A stretch of 35,150 nucleotides of DNA from Candidatus Aenigmatarchaeota archaeon (lineage in GTDB: Archaea; Aenigmatarchaeota; Aenigmatarchaeia; PWEA01): assembly GCA_003550625.1 (NCBI GenBank), contig PUKU01000032.1:1-35150 (forward strand), read 5' to 3'. Made by a program: the position numbers and the translations under genes. Positions 1 to 6,938 of the stretch are shown here, in pieces (the first letter of the stretch is position 1; the number at the start of each line of letters is the position of its first letter). The notes beneath the pieces were generated by a model. The model searched no databases, was not told the origin of the DNA, and worked only from the letters and a program-made list of their open reading frames with translations.

Positions 1-2
1 AA

Positions 3-365
3 AGAAAGGATCCTGGCATGGACCACAAAACAGCAAGGATGGCATCTGAAAACAGTGTGGCCATAGGCTTTGTATTCCATGACCTGCACCAAACCTACGG
101 AAAGGTAAGGGCCCACGTTCTGAACCACATGAAGAAGTCTCTGGAGCTCTGTGAAAAGTACGGTGTCGACTTCATAGTTACATCAGGAGCCAGAAACAGG
201 TATGAGCTCAGGGGCGGAAGGGATCTTGCATCTCTTGTAAAGGTACTTGATGTCGATGCATCCGAAGCAATAAGTTCGGTAACAAAAACTCCCAGTAGTA
301 TAGTATCTGAAAATAGGAAGAAGCTGGGTGGAAGTATAAAGAAGGACGGCGTAGAGGAGATCTAG
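3..365 (+). CDS. rnp3: RNase P protein component 3 (Rpp30), C-terminal part
   Basis: This is the C-terminal ~120 residues of the archaeal Rpp30/Rnp3 subunit of RNase P, which pairs with Rnp2 and helps the catalytic RNA remove tRNA 5' leaders. The frame stays open to the left edge, so the gene begins outside the window; the ATG at 18 is internal, because the codons before it (RKDPG) continue the family pattern. Visible family features are a basic MDHKTARMA helix, the strand NSVAIGFVFHDL, the helix with VRAHVLNHMKKSLELCEKYG, the strand VDFIVTSGA and the region ELRGGRDLASL. Its TAG stop overlaps the TAG stop of the convergent amphi-Trp gene inside one CTAG. Recognition by sequence pattern is fairly secure. 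Confidence 0.85.
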   Translation, partial: RKDPGMDHKTARMASENSVAIGFVFHDLHQTYGKVRAHVLNHMKKSLELCEKYGVDFIVTSGARNRYELRGGRDLASLVKVLDVDASEAISSVTKTPSSIVSENRKKLGGSIKKDGVEEI

Positions 366-586
366 ATATTTCTTCTGTCCTTCAGGTCGATCTCTATGGT
401 CATTCTTCTCTCGTCTTTTCCTTTTTTAAAGAGAACATCAACAGGTTGCTCCGGGGTTATCTTTTGGTTGCCCTTTGAATAGCCTGGAATTTCTATTCCC
501 ACCTTTCCGTTCTCGACCTGGTTGGCCAGTTCCCTCAGGAAGTTCTTCAGCTCAGTCCTTGAGAAACGTGCCCTTGCATCTGTCAT
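362..586 (-). CDS. amphi-Trp domain-containing small protein
   Basis: A 74-residue protein resembling the amphi-Trp domain family, which is common in halophilic archaea and has no established function. The N-terminal helix FSRTELKNFLRELANQVENGKV is followed by alternating strands (VDVLFKK, RRMTIEIDLKD) as in that family; the usual final Trp-containing strand is replaced by EIDLKDRRNI, so the assignment is by overall pattern. A ribosome binding site GGAGG lies 5 bases before the ATG. It is transcribed against its neighbours and sits between rnp3 and rnp2, two genes that are often adjacent in archaea. Divergent from rnp2 with only 42 bases between the starts, which must hold both promoters. Confidence 0.6.
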   Translation of the reverse strand: MTDARARFSRTELKNFLRELANQVENGKVGIEIPGYSKGNQKITPEQPVDVLFKKGKDERRMTIEIDLKDRRNI

Positions 587-628
587 AATACCTCCAATAA
601 TATATACACCGAATGGTAATTAAAACTT

Positions 629-1006
629 ATGTCCAGACCTGAGACGCTTCCGTCGTCTATGAGAGAGAAGAAAAGGTATATAGCATTTCAAGTAGTCGCG
701 GAGAACGACCTGGGGTTTGGCGATATAATAAATGCTCTGTGGAGCTCAATACTTGATCTGTTCGGGGAGGTCCACACAGGCGAGATAAACTTCTGGCTGA
801 TAAAGGATGTGTGGGACAAAGACAAACAGCGTGGTTTGATAAAATGCAACCATAACCACGTTGGCGAGGTAAGGCTTGCCATGGGACTTATAGAAAGGAT
901 AGGTGATGTAAAAGTGTCGATGAGGTCCCTGGGCGTGTCGGGAACTATGAAGTCCGCGAGGAAGAAACACTTCGGTGAAAAGGATCTAACAGACTACGCC
1001 GACTAG
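629..1006 (+). CDS. rnp2: RNase P protein component 2 (Pop5)
   Basis: Pop5/Rpp14-family subunit of RNase P; with Rnp3 it forms the heterotetramer that activates the RNA subunit. The 125-residue length and order of motifs fit the family: the N-terminal LPSSMREKKRYIAFQV, a central LIKDVWDKDKQRGLIKCNHNHVGE strand-loop-strand, and the C-terminal VSMRSLGVSGTMKSA, which matches the usual 'SGTIKK' ending. A short acidic tail follows. The start has no ribosome binding site; an AT-rich box (ATATATA at 600-606) lies about 26 bases upstream, consistent with a leaderless transcript. The gene is one of three RNase P protein genes in the window. Confidence 0.9.
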   Translation: MSRPETLPSSMREKKRYIAFQVVAENDLGFGDIINALWSSILDLFGEVHTGEINFWLIKDVWDKDKQRGLIKCNHNHVGEVRLAMGLIERIGDVKVSMRSLGVSGTMKSARKKHFGEKDLTDYAD

Positions 1007-1083
1007 TCGAAAAACTTAAAAATATAGGCCTACAACTAACCATAGGTTTCTGGGGTATTATTCCAACCGGGGATGGTAAAAGA

Positions 1084-1590
1084 ATGAATATTTTTCTAAC
1101 TGGGAAACCAGGGTCCGGAAAGACCAGACTACTGAAGGAAGTTCTTGAAGAACTCGACGGTGAGGTATGTGGTTTCTTCACGCCAGAGATAAGAGAAAAC
1201 GGGGATAGGACTGGATTTAGGATAAAGGATATAAAAACAGGGGACAAGGGCGTACTGGCTTCGGTCAAGATAGACGAAGGACCTTCTGTGAGCAAGTACA
1301 AGGTCAACGTAGAGGGTGTTGAAAGGTTCTCAAAGAAGGTTATGGAGGATATGGCAGATTCGGATATAGTAGCTATAGATGAGATAGGTGTAATGGAACT
1401 CTATTCCGATAGTTTCAGTGAAATGTTAAAGATGGCTATCGAATCCGACAAGCTCCTGATCGCAACACTACATGTAAATCTAATCGATAGGTACGAAGAC
1501 CAGGGCAAGGTAATATGGGTAACACGGGGAAGTGCAAAGGATGTGAAGAAGAAAGTAATCGAGTTAATAGAAAGGCACAAGGACAGGTAA
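1084..1590 (+). CDS. THEP1-family nucleoside-triphosphatase
   Basis: A 168-residue P-loop NTPase of the THEP1 family (thermophilic-archaeal/human cancer-related NTPase), able in characterised members to hydrolyse several NTPs; cellular role unclear. Walker A GKPGSGKT is at residues 7-14, the family motif GFFTPEIRENGDRTGF at 30-45, and Walker B VAIDEIGVMEL at 96-106. Length is normal. It follows rnp2 after 77 bases containing an AT-rich TATA-like run (AACTTAAAAATATA, around 1011-1024), so it probably has its own promoter. No functional link to its neighbours is visible. Confidence 0.85.
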   Translation: MNIFLTGKPGSGKTRLLKEVLEELDGEVCGFFTPEIRENGDRTGFRIKDIKTGDKGVLASVKIDEGPSVSKYKVNVEGVERFSKKVMEDMADSDIVAIDEIGVMELYSDSFSEMLKMAIESDKLLIATLHVNLIDRYEDQGKVIWVTRGSAKDVKKKVIELIERHKDR

Positions 1591-1592
1591 AG

Positions 1593-1600
1593 ATTTAAAA
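1593..1600 (+). promoter_or_regulatory. TATA box of fni
   Basis: ATTTAAAA lies about 31 bases before the fni ATG, which would place the transcript start within a few bases of the start codon. No ribosome binding site is present before the ATG, so initiation is probably leaderless or nearly so. Confidence 0.45.
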
Positions 1601-1627
1601 CAGCATCATCAAACTTTCTTTGATAAA

Positions 1628-2680
1628 ATGTCTGAACAGATCTCAAAGAGGAAGGACGACCACATAAGAATAACCAAGGAGGAGGACGTCGACTGTGGAG
1701 ATGCCGGATTCGATGATGTAAAGCTTATTCACAAGGCCCTCCCGGAAATAAACAAGGACGAAATAGATACCTCCTGCAGAATGCTCGGAAAGACTCTGGA
1801 CGCACCTATCCTAATAGACTCCATAACCGGCGGCAGTGAAAGAGGTAAAAAGTTGAACAGAAGACTTGCCGCCGCGGCCGAGGAATGTAATATAGGAATC
1901 GGAGTAGGCAGCCAGAGGGCAGCACTGGAGGACGGATCTCTCGCAGAAACCTACTCGGTTGTAAGGGATGTTGCACCCACATCCTTGGTTTACGGAAACA
2001 TAGGAGCAGCGCAGCTAAGGGAGTACAACATAGAAAGACTCGAGGAGTTGGTGGATATGATAGATGCAGATGCACTCGCAGTTCATCTGAACTTTGCACA
2101 GGAGGCCGCGCAACCAGAGGGCGATGTCAATGCAAGAGGCTGTATATCCGCAATGAAGGATGTGGTAGAAATGCTAAGCGTTCCGGTTATGGTAAAGGAG
2201 ACGGGCTGTGGTATTTCAGGGAGTCTTGCCAAAAAACTCAGTGACATAGGAGTGGACATTATAAACACAGGTGGCATGGGAGGAACGTCGTGGCCGTATA
2301 TTGAGTCACGTAGAGCAGAGGCCGTCGGACATAAGAAAAAGGCAAGAGTAGGTAGAATATTTAAGAGCTGGGGAATCCCCACGGCAGCGTCAGTTGTAGA
2401 AACGTCAGAGCACCATCCATATATAGTAGCAAGCGGTGGAATACGTTCGGGGCTTGATATAGCCAAGTCACTGGCACTGGGCGCAAGGGCAGCCGCTGCA
2501 GCAGCACCATTCCTGGAACCTGCACTAAAAAACGAGGACCGTGTTGTCGGGACCGTGGAAGCCATGGTGGAGGAGCTCAGGACGGCGATGTTTGTAACAG
2601 GAAACAAGAACTTAGAGGACCTAAACGAAACGGAGACAGTGATAACGGGCAAACTCAGGGAATACATAACATCACATTAG
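1628..2680 (+). CDS. fni: Type 2 isopentenyl-diphosphate isomerase (FMN-dependent)
   Basis: Converts isopentenyl diphosphate to dimethylallyl diphosphate, the primer for polyprenyl synthesis, using reduced FMN. The 350 residues show the family signature: ITGGSE at 66-71 and GVGSQRAAL at 92-100 for FMN/phosphate binding, HLNFAQEAAQPEGD at 153-166 with the conserved Gln-Pro-Glu-Gly, the Lys-Glu pair at 190-191, and TGGMGGTSW at 214-222. It is followed 73 bases later by the polyprenyl synthase idsA, a common archaeal pairing. Together they imply that this organism makes its own isoprenoid precursors at least from IPP onward. Confidence 0.95.
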   Translation: MSEQISKRKDDHIRITKEEDVDCGDAGFDDVKLIHKALPEINKDEIDTSCRMLGKTLDAPILIDSITGGSERGKKLNRRLAAAAEECNIGIGVGSQRAALEDGSLAETYSVVRDVAPTSLVYGNIGAAQLREYNIERLEELVDMIDADALAVHLNFAQEAAQPEGDVNARGCISAMKDVVEMLSVPVMVKETGCGISGSLAKKLSDIGVDIINTGGMGGTSWPYIESRRAEAVGHKKKARVGRIFKSWGIPTAASVVETSEHHPYIVASGGIRSGLDIAKSLALGARAAAAAAPFLEPALKNEDRVVGTVEAMVEELRTAMFVTGNKNLEDLNETETVITGKLREYITSH

Positions 2681-2714
2681 ACATGAGACGTTAGTGGGGT
2701 TGTAAAAATGACGA

Positions 2715-2724
2715 ATATTTATAA
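2715..2724 (+). promoter_or_regulatory. TATA box of idsA
   Basis: ATATTTATAA is centred about 34 bases before the idsA ATG; transcription would start near 2746. A GGTGAT ribosome binding site sits at 2745-2750, four bases ahead of the ATG at 2754, so the leader would be very short and the two signals nearly coincide. Confidence 0.5.
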
Positions 2725-2753
2725 GCAAGAAAAACCCATGGTTTGGTGATACA

Positions 2754-3866
2754 ATGGAACTGGAAAATACCGAAATAGATCAGGACAGGATGGAGAACTC
2801 TGTTAAAAAACTCAAGGAATGGCGTGACCTCATAAACAAGGAGCTCAAGAGGGAGTTCAAAGAGCACAAAAAGAGAGCCAAAAAGATACATTCTGAGGGT
2901 GTTACGGTAATAGACTATCTGGAAGACTATACGATGAGAGGAGGGAAAAGGGTAAGACCTGCTCTGATAATAGCAGGATACCTCGGCACAGGCGGCGAGG
3001 ATCTCGATAAACTTATACCAGCATCACTGTCCATAGAGGCCCTTCAGTCCTACCTACTGATACACGACGATATCATGGACGAAGATGTCCTCCGGAGAGG
3101 TGACGATACCCTACATAAAATGTACGAGGAATACCATAAAAGAGAGTTCAATGGCGAAAGGCCAGAAAAGTTCGGTGAAAATATGGGAATAATAGTAGGA
3201 GACATATCAAACTCCTTTGCTGTGTCCCAGATAATCAGAAGTGACTTCGACGACAGAACAAAGATAGCGGTAATGGACAAGTTTGAAGAGATACACAGAC
3301 ACACCGGATACGGACAGGTTCTGGACGTGACATTCAACGAAAAGAAGCTGGAAGACGTCACGGAGAAAGATGTCCTCACGGTACATTATCTTAAGACCTC
3401 TCAGTACACCATGGCAGGGCCGCTTGAGCTTGGAGCGATCTTTGCAGGTGCAACCGAGAAACAGAAGGAAATATTCAGAACATACGGCGAAAAGGCGGGA
3501 AAGGCATTCCAGGTCTACGATGATCTCCTGGGACTATACGGCGACGAAGAGAAGCTAGGTAAGCCCATTGGATCCGATCTTGAGGAAGGTAAAAAGACTC
3601 TTCTGGTTGTAAAGGCCTTCGAAAGGGGCAACAAAGAACAAAAACGTATCATAAAGAGTTCACTCGGAAAGAAGGACATAACAGAGGAAGAAGTAATGAA
3701 GATACGGGAAATAGTCAGAGAAACCGGATCCTATCAATATTCAAGAAACCTCACTACAAAACTTGCCAATGAAGCAAAGGAGGATCTAGACGAAGATGTC
3801 ATAGATCCTGAAATAGTTCAATTTCTCAGGGGTCTAGCAGACTACATAATAACAAGAGAGGTTTAG
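2754..3866 (+). CDS. idsA: Short-chain polyprenyl diphosphate synthase (FPP/GGPP synthase)
   Basis: Trans-isoprenyl diphosphate synthase that condenses IPP with allylic primers to make the C15/C20 chains of archaeal lipids. The first Asp-rich motif DDIMDED is at residues 105-111 and the second, YDDLLGLYGD, at 255-264; GGKRVRPAL (63-71) binds IPP. The residue five positions before the first motif is Tyr100, a bulky residue of the kind that limits chain length, so FPP, GGPP or both are possible. An N-terminal highly charged helix of about 45 residues makes it longer (370) than typical (~320-330). Start chosen from GGTGAT four bases before the ATG. Confidence 0.93.
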   Translation: MELENTEIDQDRMENSVKKLKEWRDLINKELKREFKEHKKRAKKIHSEGVTVIDYLEDYTMRGGKRVRPALIIAGYLGTGGEDLDKLIPASLSIEALQSYLLIHDDIMDEDVLRRGDDTLHKMYEEYHKREFNGERPEKFGENMGIIVGDISNSFAVSQIIRSDFDDRTKIAVMDKFEEIHRHTGYGQVLDVTFNEKKLEDVTEKDVLTVHYLKTSQYTMAGPLELGAIFAGATEKQKEIFRTYGEKAGKAFQVYDDLLGLYGDEEKLGKPIGSDLEEGKKTLLVVKAFERGNKEQKRIIKSSLGKKDITEEEVMKIREIVRETGSYQYSRNLTTKLANEAKEDLDEDVIDPEIVQFLRGLADYIITREV

Positions 3867-3881
3867 ATAGGGAACCAGGTG

Positions 3882-3913
3882 CCAGCTGTAGAGCTGGAAC
3901 AACTAATTCCAGC
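3882..3913. other. Two mutually exclusive hairpins between convergent genes
   Basis: CCAGCT (3882-3887) pairs with AGCTGG (3892-3897) around a GTAG loop; alternatively GCTGGAA (3893-3899) pairs with TTCCAGC (3907-3913) around a seven-base loop. The middle segment is shared, so only one can form at a time. The element lies in the 64-base gap between the ends of idsA and the convergent helical-repeat gene. It could be a bidirectional 3'-end structure or terminator; no long T-tract follows on the plus strand (only AAAAGTTT). Confidence 0.45.
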
Positions 3914-3930
3914 CCATGCTTCAAAAGTTT

Positions 3931-4992
3931 CTAAGCTTCTTCAATCCCTTCCTTGGCACCCTTTGCATTCTTGACAAGACTGTCGCCTAGGTCGTATTTC
4001 TCTGCAATTTCTATAGCTCCATCGAAGTTTGAGTTGGACATTCGAATTTTATACAACTGTCGGGCAGCCTTGTTTGCTTTGTCTCTGTCTAAACCACACT
4101 TATCAGCTACATCCAAAGTCGTTGTGAGTTTAAACGATTCAAAGGCCTTATCAAAGGTCTCTTCTGCTAAGGACTCAGAAAGCTCTGATGGGTCGACATG
4201 TTTCCACGCACGACTTGGATTATCGGAAACCATTTCGCGATAAATCTCTTCGAACTTGGCGTCAAGTCCATACTTCCTGGCTATTTTCAGCGCTTCTGAT
4301 GGATACTTAGTCCGGGCTCTTACTCCTTCCTTGTCGGTCATCTTGTCACAGATATATCCAACTGCATCGGTTCCGAGACCATAATCACCCACTGCCATCT
4401 TGGCCAGCCTTTTGTATTCTTTTGCCCAGTCTGCATGTTCTACTTGATCTTTGAGCAAGTTCTCAGCAGCTTCCTTTTCTTTTTCTTCCGAAAACCACTT
4501 TTTAGCTATCTCATACTTTTCGCGGAGATCGGAGTCCCTGTATTTCAATGAAGCTTTTCCTATGAGTTTCCTTTTCTTTCTCTCTTTTTTCTCTTGAATC
4601 TCTTCGTCGTCTAGAATCTCATACAGGGAATGGTTGTCAACTATTTCATCGAACCTCTGTTCATACTCATCCCTTGATTCGGCATCCGTAGCATCCCCTT
4701 CGAGTAACAGCTCTGCGGCTTTCCTTTTCTTTTCGAAACCCAGATCGTGCTTCTTTGCGACATCTAGTGCATCCATGTGGCTTCCTCGTGACATAGCCTC
4801 TTCGTACAGCTCTTCGACCTTGTCACCAAGATCACATTTCTCTATAACTTCAAGTGCGGAACCAAAGTCACCGTCCTCTAGGTTTTGCTCGTACTTGTCC
4901 TCACCAAAGTACCTCTTCAGGCCATCGAGTTCTTCTTCAAGCTCCTGTATCCTTTTTTCGTACTCGTCACAGTGAGATTTGGAATCTTCCAT
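3931..4992 (-). CDS. Unrecognised all-helical repeat protein
   Basis: I do not recognise a family. The 353-residue product (356 if a GTG at 5001 is used) is highly charged, has no signal peptide or membrane segment, and is predicted all-helical. An N-terminal coiled-coil-like segment (about residues 7-27) precedes a recurring unit with consensus Ala/Ile-x-x-Ala/Ile-x-Lys-Cys/His/Tyr-Asp/Gly-Leu-Gly/Asp: ALEVIEKCDLGDK, ALDVAKKHDLGFE, ALKIARKYGLDAK, TLDVADKCGLDRD and AIEIAEKYDLGDS. This looks like a TPR/PPR-like alpha solenoid that would bind protein or RNA. The ATG at 4992 is preferred because GGGGTGA lies just ahead; the GTG inside that motif is the alternative. It stands alone, convergent with idsA. 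Confidence 0.7.
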   Translation of the reverse strand: MEDSKSHCDEYEKRIQELEEELDGLKRYFGEDKYEQNLEDGDFGSALEVIEKCDLGDKVEELYEEAMSRGSHMDALDVAKKHDLGFEKKRKAAELLLEGDATDAESRDEYEQRFDEIVDNHSLYEILDDEEIQEKKERKKRKLIGKASLKYRDSDLREKYEIAKKWFSEEKEKEAAENLLKDQVEHADWAKEYKRLAKMAVGDYGLGTDAVGYICDKMTDKEGVRARTKYPSEALKIARKYGLDAKFEEIYREMVSDNPSRAWKHVDPSELSESLAEETFDKAFESFKLTTTLDVADKCGLDRDKANKAARQLYKIRMSNSNFDGAIEIAEKYDLGDSLVKNAKGAKEGIEEA

Positions 4993-5025
4993 ATTTTTCA
5001 CCCCTTGAAAGTGATTAATCCTAAA

Positions 5026-5035
5026 GCTTAAATAT
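5026..5035 (-). promoter_or_regulatory. TATA-like box of the helical-repeat gene
   Basis: On the minus strand this reads ATATTTAAGC. It is centred about 26 bases before the expected transcript start near 5005, immediately ahead of the GGGGTGA motif. The remainder of the divergent intergenic region (5036-5178) holds a small GGGAT/ATCCC inverted repeat (5103-5121) and AT-rich sequence before trpS; nothing else is recognisable. Confidence 0.4.
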
Positions 5036-5178
5036 GTGAAGGTAAGAAGCCCGAGAGCCGCTTTTATATTATCACAGCATACCGTTTAAGGGTAATCGCT
5101 CTGGGATTTTATTGGCATCCCACAACTGATTTCCAGTAAACTTATTAACAATCCAATGAATTAGTTTTATTGGTTAAT

Positions 5179-6330
5179 ATGCAAGACAACGGCTTTGAGG
5201 TAACACCATGGGACGTGGAGGGAAACGTAGACTACAGAAAACTTGTGGAGAAGTTCGGGACAGAAATAATAACCGACAAGCTCAAGAAGGACATAAAAAA
5301 ACAGGCCGGCGAGGATCATATGTATCTTCGCAGAGACTACTTCTTCTCCCACAGAGACCTTGGTAAGGTTCTAAAGGACCACGAAAGAGGGGATGGTTTC
5401 TTTCTATACACAGGAATCGGGCCCTCTGGTCCCATGCACATAGGCCATATAATACCCTTCTACTTTAGCAAATGGCTCCAGGAGAGGTTCGACGTAAACC
5501 TCTACATACAGGTAACAGACGACGAGAGATACTGGACCGGTGATGGGACCACAGAGGAGATAGAGTCATATGCAGAGAAAAATATAATGGATATAGCGGG
5601 CGTGGGCCTTGATCCCGACAGAACCTTTGTTTTCAAAAACAAGGAGTACATGGGGAACATGTACGAAGCCGCGGTTAAGATATCAGAGAAGATAAACTTC
5701 TCCGTGGCCAGCAGTGTTTTTGGATTCAATAGCTCAACCAACATCGGCATGATATTCTACCCTGCTGTGCAGATGATACCTACCTTCTTTGAGAAAAAGA
5801 GGTGCCTTATACCGGCGGCCATAGATCAGGATACATACTGGAGGGCCCAGAGAGACATAGCAGAGAAGCTAGGATACCACAAAGCAGCACAGATACACAG
5901 CAAATTTATACCAGCTCTGACAGGACCAGAAGGTAAAATGTCGTCATCCAAACCAAGAAGTGCAATAATGCTAGATGACTCTCCCGCAGAGGTAAGGGAG
6001 AAGGTTATGAAAAAGGCCTACTCGGGAGGCCAGGTAACTAAGGAGGAACACAGGAAGAAGGGCGCAGATCTCTCAGTAGATGTTGCTTACCAGTGGCTCA
6101 AAAACCTCTTTATGGAGAACGACGACCGGTTGGAGGAGATAGGGAGAAAGTACAGCAGCGGCGAGATGCTGACGGGTGAGATAAAGGAGATACTTGCAGA
6201 AAAACTGAACAGCTTCCTGGAAGAACACAGAAAAAGAAAGGAGGACCGTGGAGAGGAGCTCAAACGGAAAATGATGTACGAAGGAAAGTTGGCAAGGAGA
6301 ATGTGGGATAAGAAGGTAGATCTGCGATAA
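5179..6330 (+). CDS. trpS: Tryptophanyl-tRNA synthetase
   Basis: Charges tRNA-Trp, whose unusual gene is at 18625-18816 in this window. It is the archaeal/eukaryotic-type enzyme: a long N-terminal extension, then TGIGPSGPMHIGHIIPFYF with HIGH at residues 87-90 and an intact GKMSSSKP loop at 252-259 (383-residue numbering). The PAAIDQDTYWR stretch between them lies in the catalytic Rossmann fold, in a region expected to contact substrates. The ATG at 5179 is preferred over an in-frame TTG at 5170; neither has a ribosome binding site, and a TTATTAAC box at 5140-5147 suggests a nearly leaderless mRNA. The DedA-like gene begins 15 bases after its stop and is probably co-transcribed. Confidence 0.93.
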   Translation: MQDNGFEVTPWDVEGNVDYRKLVEKFGTEIITDKLKKDIKKQAGEDHMYLRRDYFFSHRDLGKVLKDHERGDGFFLYTGIGPSGPMHIGHIIPFYFSKWLQERFDVNLYIQVTDDERYWTGDGTTEEIESYAEKNIMDIAGVGLDPDRTFVFKNKEYMGNMYEAAVKISEKINFSVASSVFGFNSSTNIGMIFYPAVQMIPTFFEKKRCLIPAAIDQDTYWRAQRDIAEKLGYHKAAQIHSKFIPALTGPEGKMSSSKPRSAIMLDDSPAEVREKVMKKAYSGGQVTKEEHRKKGADLSVDVAYQWLKNLFMENDDRLEEIGRKYSSGEMLTGEIKEILAEKLNSFLEEHRKRKEDRGEELKRKMMYEGKLARRMWDKKVDLR

Positions 6331-6345
6331 GGAAGGTTTTAAACA

Positions 6346-6933
6346 ATGTTAAAGGGTATCGTATCCAGTATACTCGGCAGAGGTGCTGAAATCACCGAGT
6401 ACCTCATCCATACACACGGAATACAGGCTCTGATTTTTGTATCCGTTTTAAGGGGACTGATGCTTTTCTGGATAGCACCGGATGAAGTAGCTACAGTTGC
6501 ATACGTGCTATTTGCAACGGAAACCGTTGCAGAAGTAGCAGCAGTAGTGTTAATATCGTCTGTTTTTATACTGATAGGAAACAGCGTTGTATTTCTACTG
6601 TTCCGGTGGCTCGGGGAAAGAATCGTAAGTGAGGAGAGGAAGAACACAAGGATATGGAGGTTTCTGAACTGGGCCTTCGATAAGAACGGCAAGTTCTCCA
6701 TACTTATTTTCAGGATGACTCCACTGATAGGTGGGGACTGGGTTGCAATATTTTCGGGGTTGACTGATATGGACTTCCGGGAATATCTCATATACTCCTT
6801 TATAGCAATTCTACTCTACGAGGCCTTCATAGGCTTCGGTGCATACTACGGTATAAAGATGGGTATGCTCTATGAACTGGAGATTCCGCTGGTAAATACG
6901 GTTCTAGAATTTTTCGAGAGTTCGGTGCCGTAG
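6346..6933 (+). CDS. DedA/VTT-like membrane protein
   Basis: A 195-residue integral membrane protein resembling the DedA/SNARE-associated (VTT) family, members of which flip or transport phospholipids and polyprenyl carriers. The pattern seen is an early re-entrant-like segment with APDEVATVAYVLFA, a hydrophobic helix, a cytosolic basic loop, then the hallmark FDKNGKFSILIFRMTPLIGG, where the Arg before xxP is typical, and a final pair of helices (YLIYSFIAILLYEAFIGFGAY). It follows trpS by 15 bases and is convergent with the phosphohexomutase (5 bases between stops). Family assignment is by motif pattern and moderately sure; the substrate is unknown. Confidence 0.65.
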   Translation: MLKGIVSSILGRGAEITEYLIHTHGIQALIFVSVLRGLMLFWIAPDEVATVAYVLFATETVAEVAAVVLISSVFILIGNSVVFLLFRWLGERIVSEERKNTRIWRFLNWAFDKNGKFSILIFRMTPLIGGDWVAIFSGLTDMDFREYLIYSFIAILLYEAFIGFGAYYGIKMGMLYELEIPLVNTVLEFFESSVP

Positions 6934-6938
6934 GACGT

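Noticed and set aside
5170..5178. TTG start for trpS nine bases upstream of the ATG
   Set aside because: No ribosome binding site supports it and the ATG is the stronger codon; a TATA-like box slightly favours a transcript start near 5170, so it is not excluded.
5036..5178. Possible small RNA in the gap before trpS
   Set aside because: Only one weak GGGAT/ATCCC inverted repeat is present, with no clear promoter-terminator pair; not enough to call.
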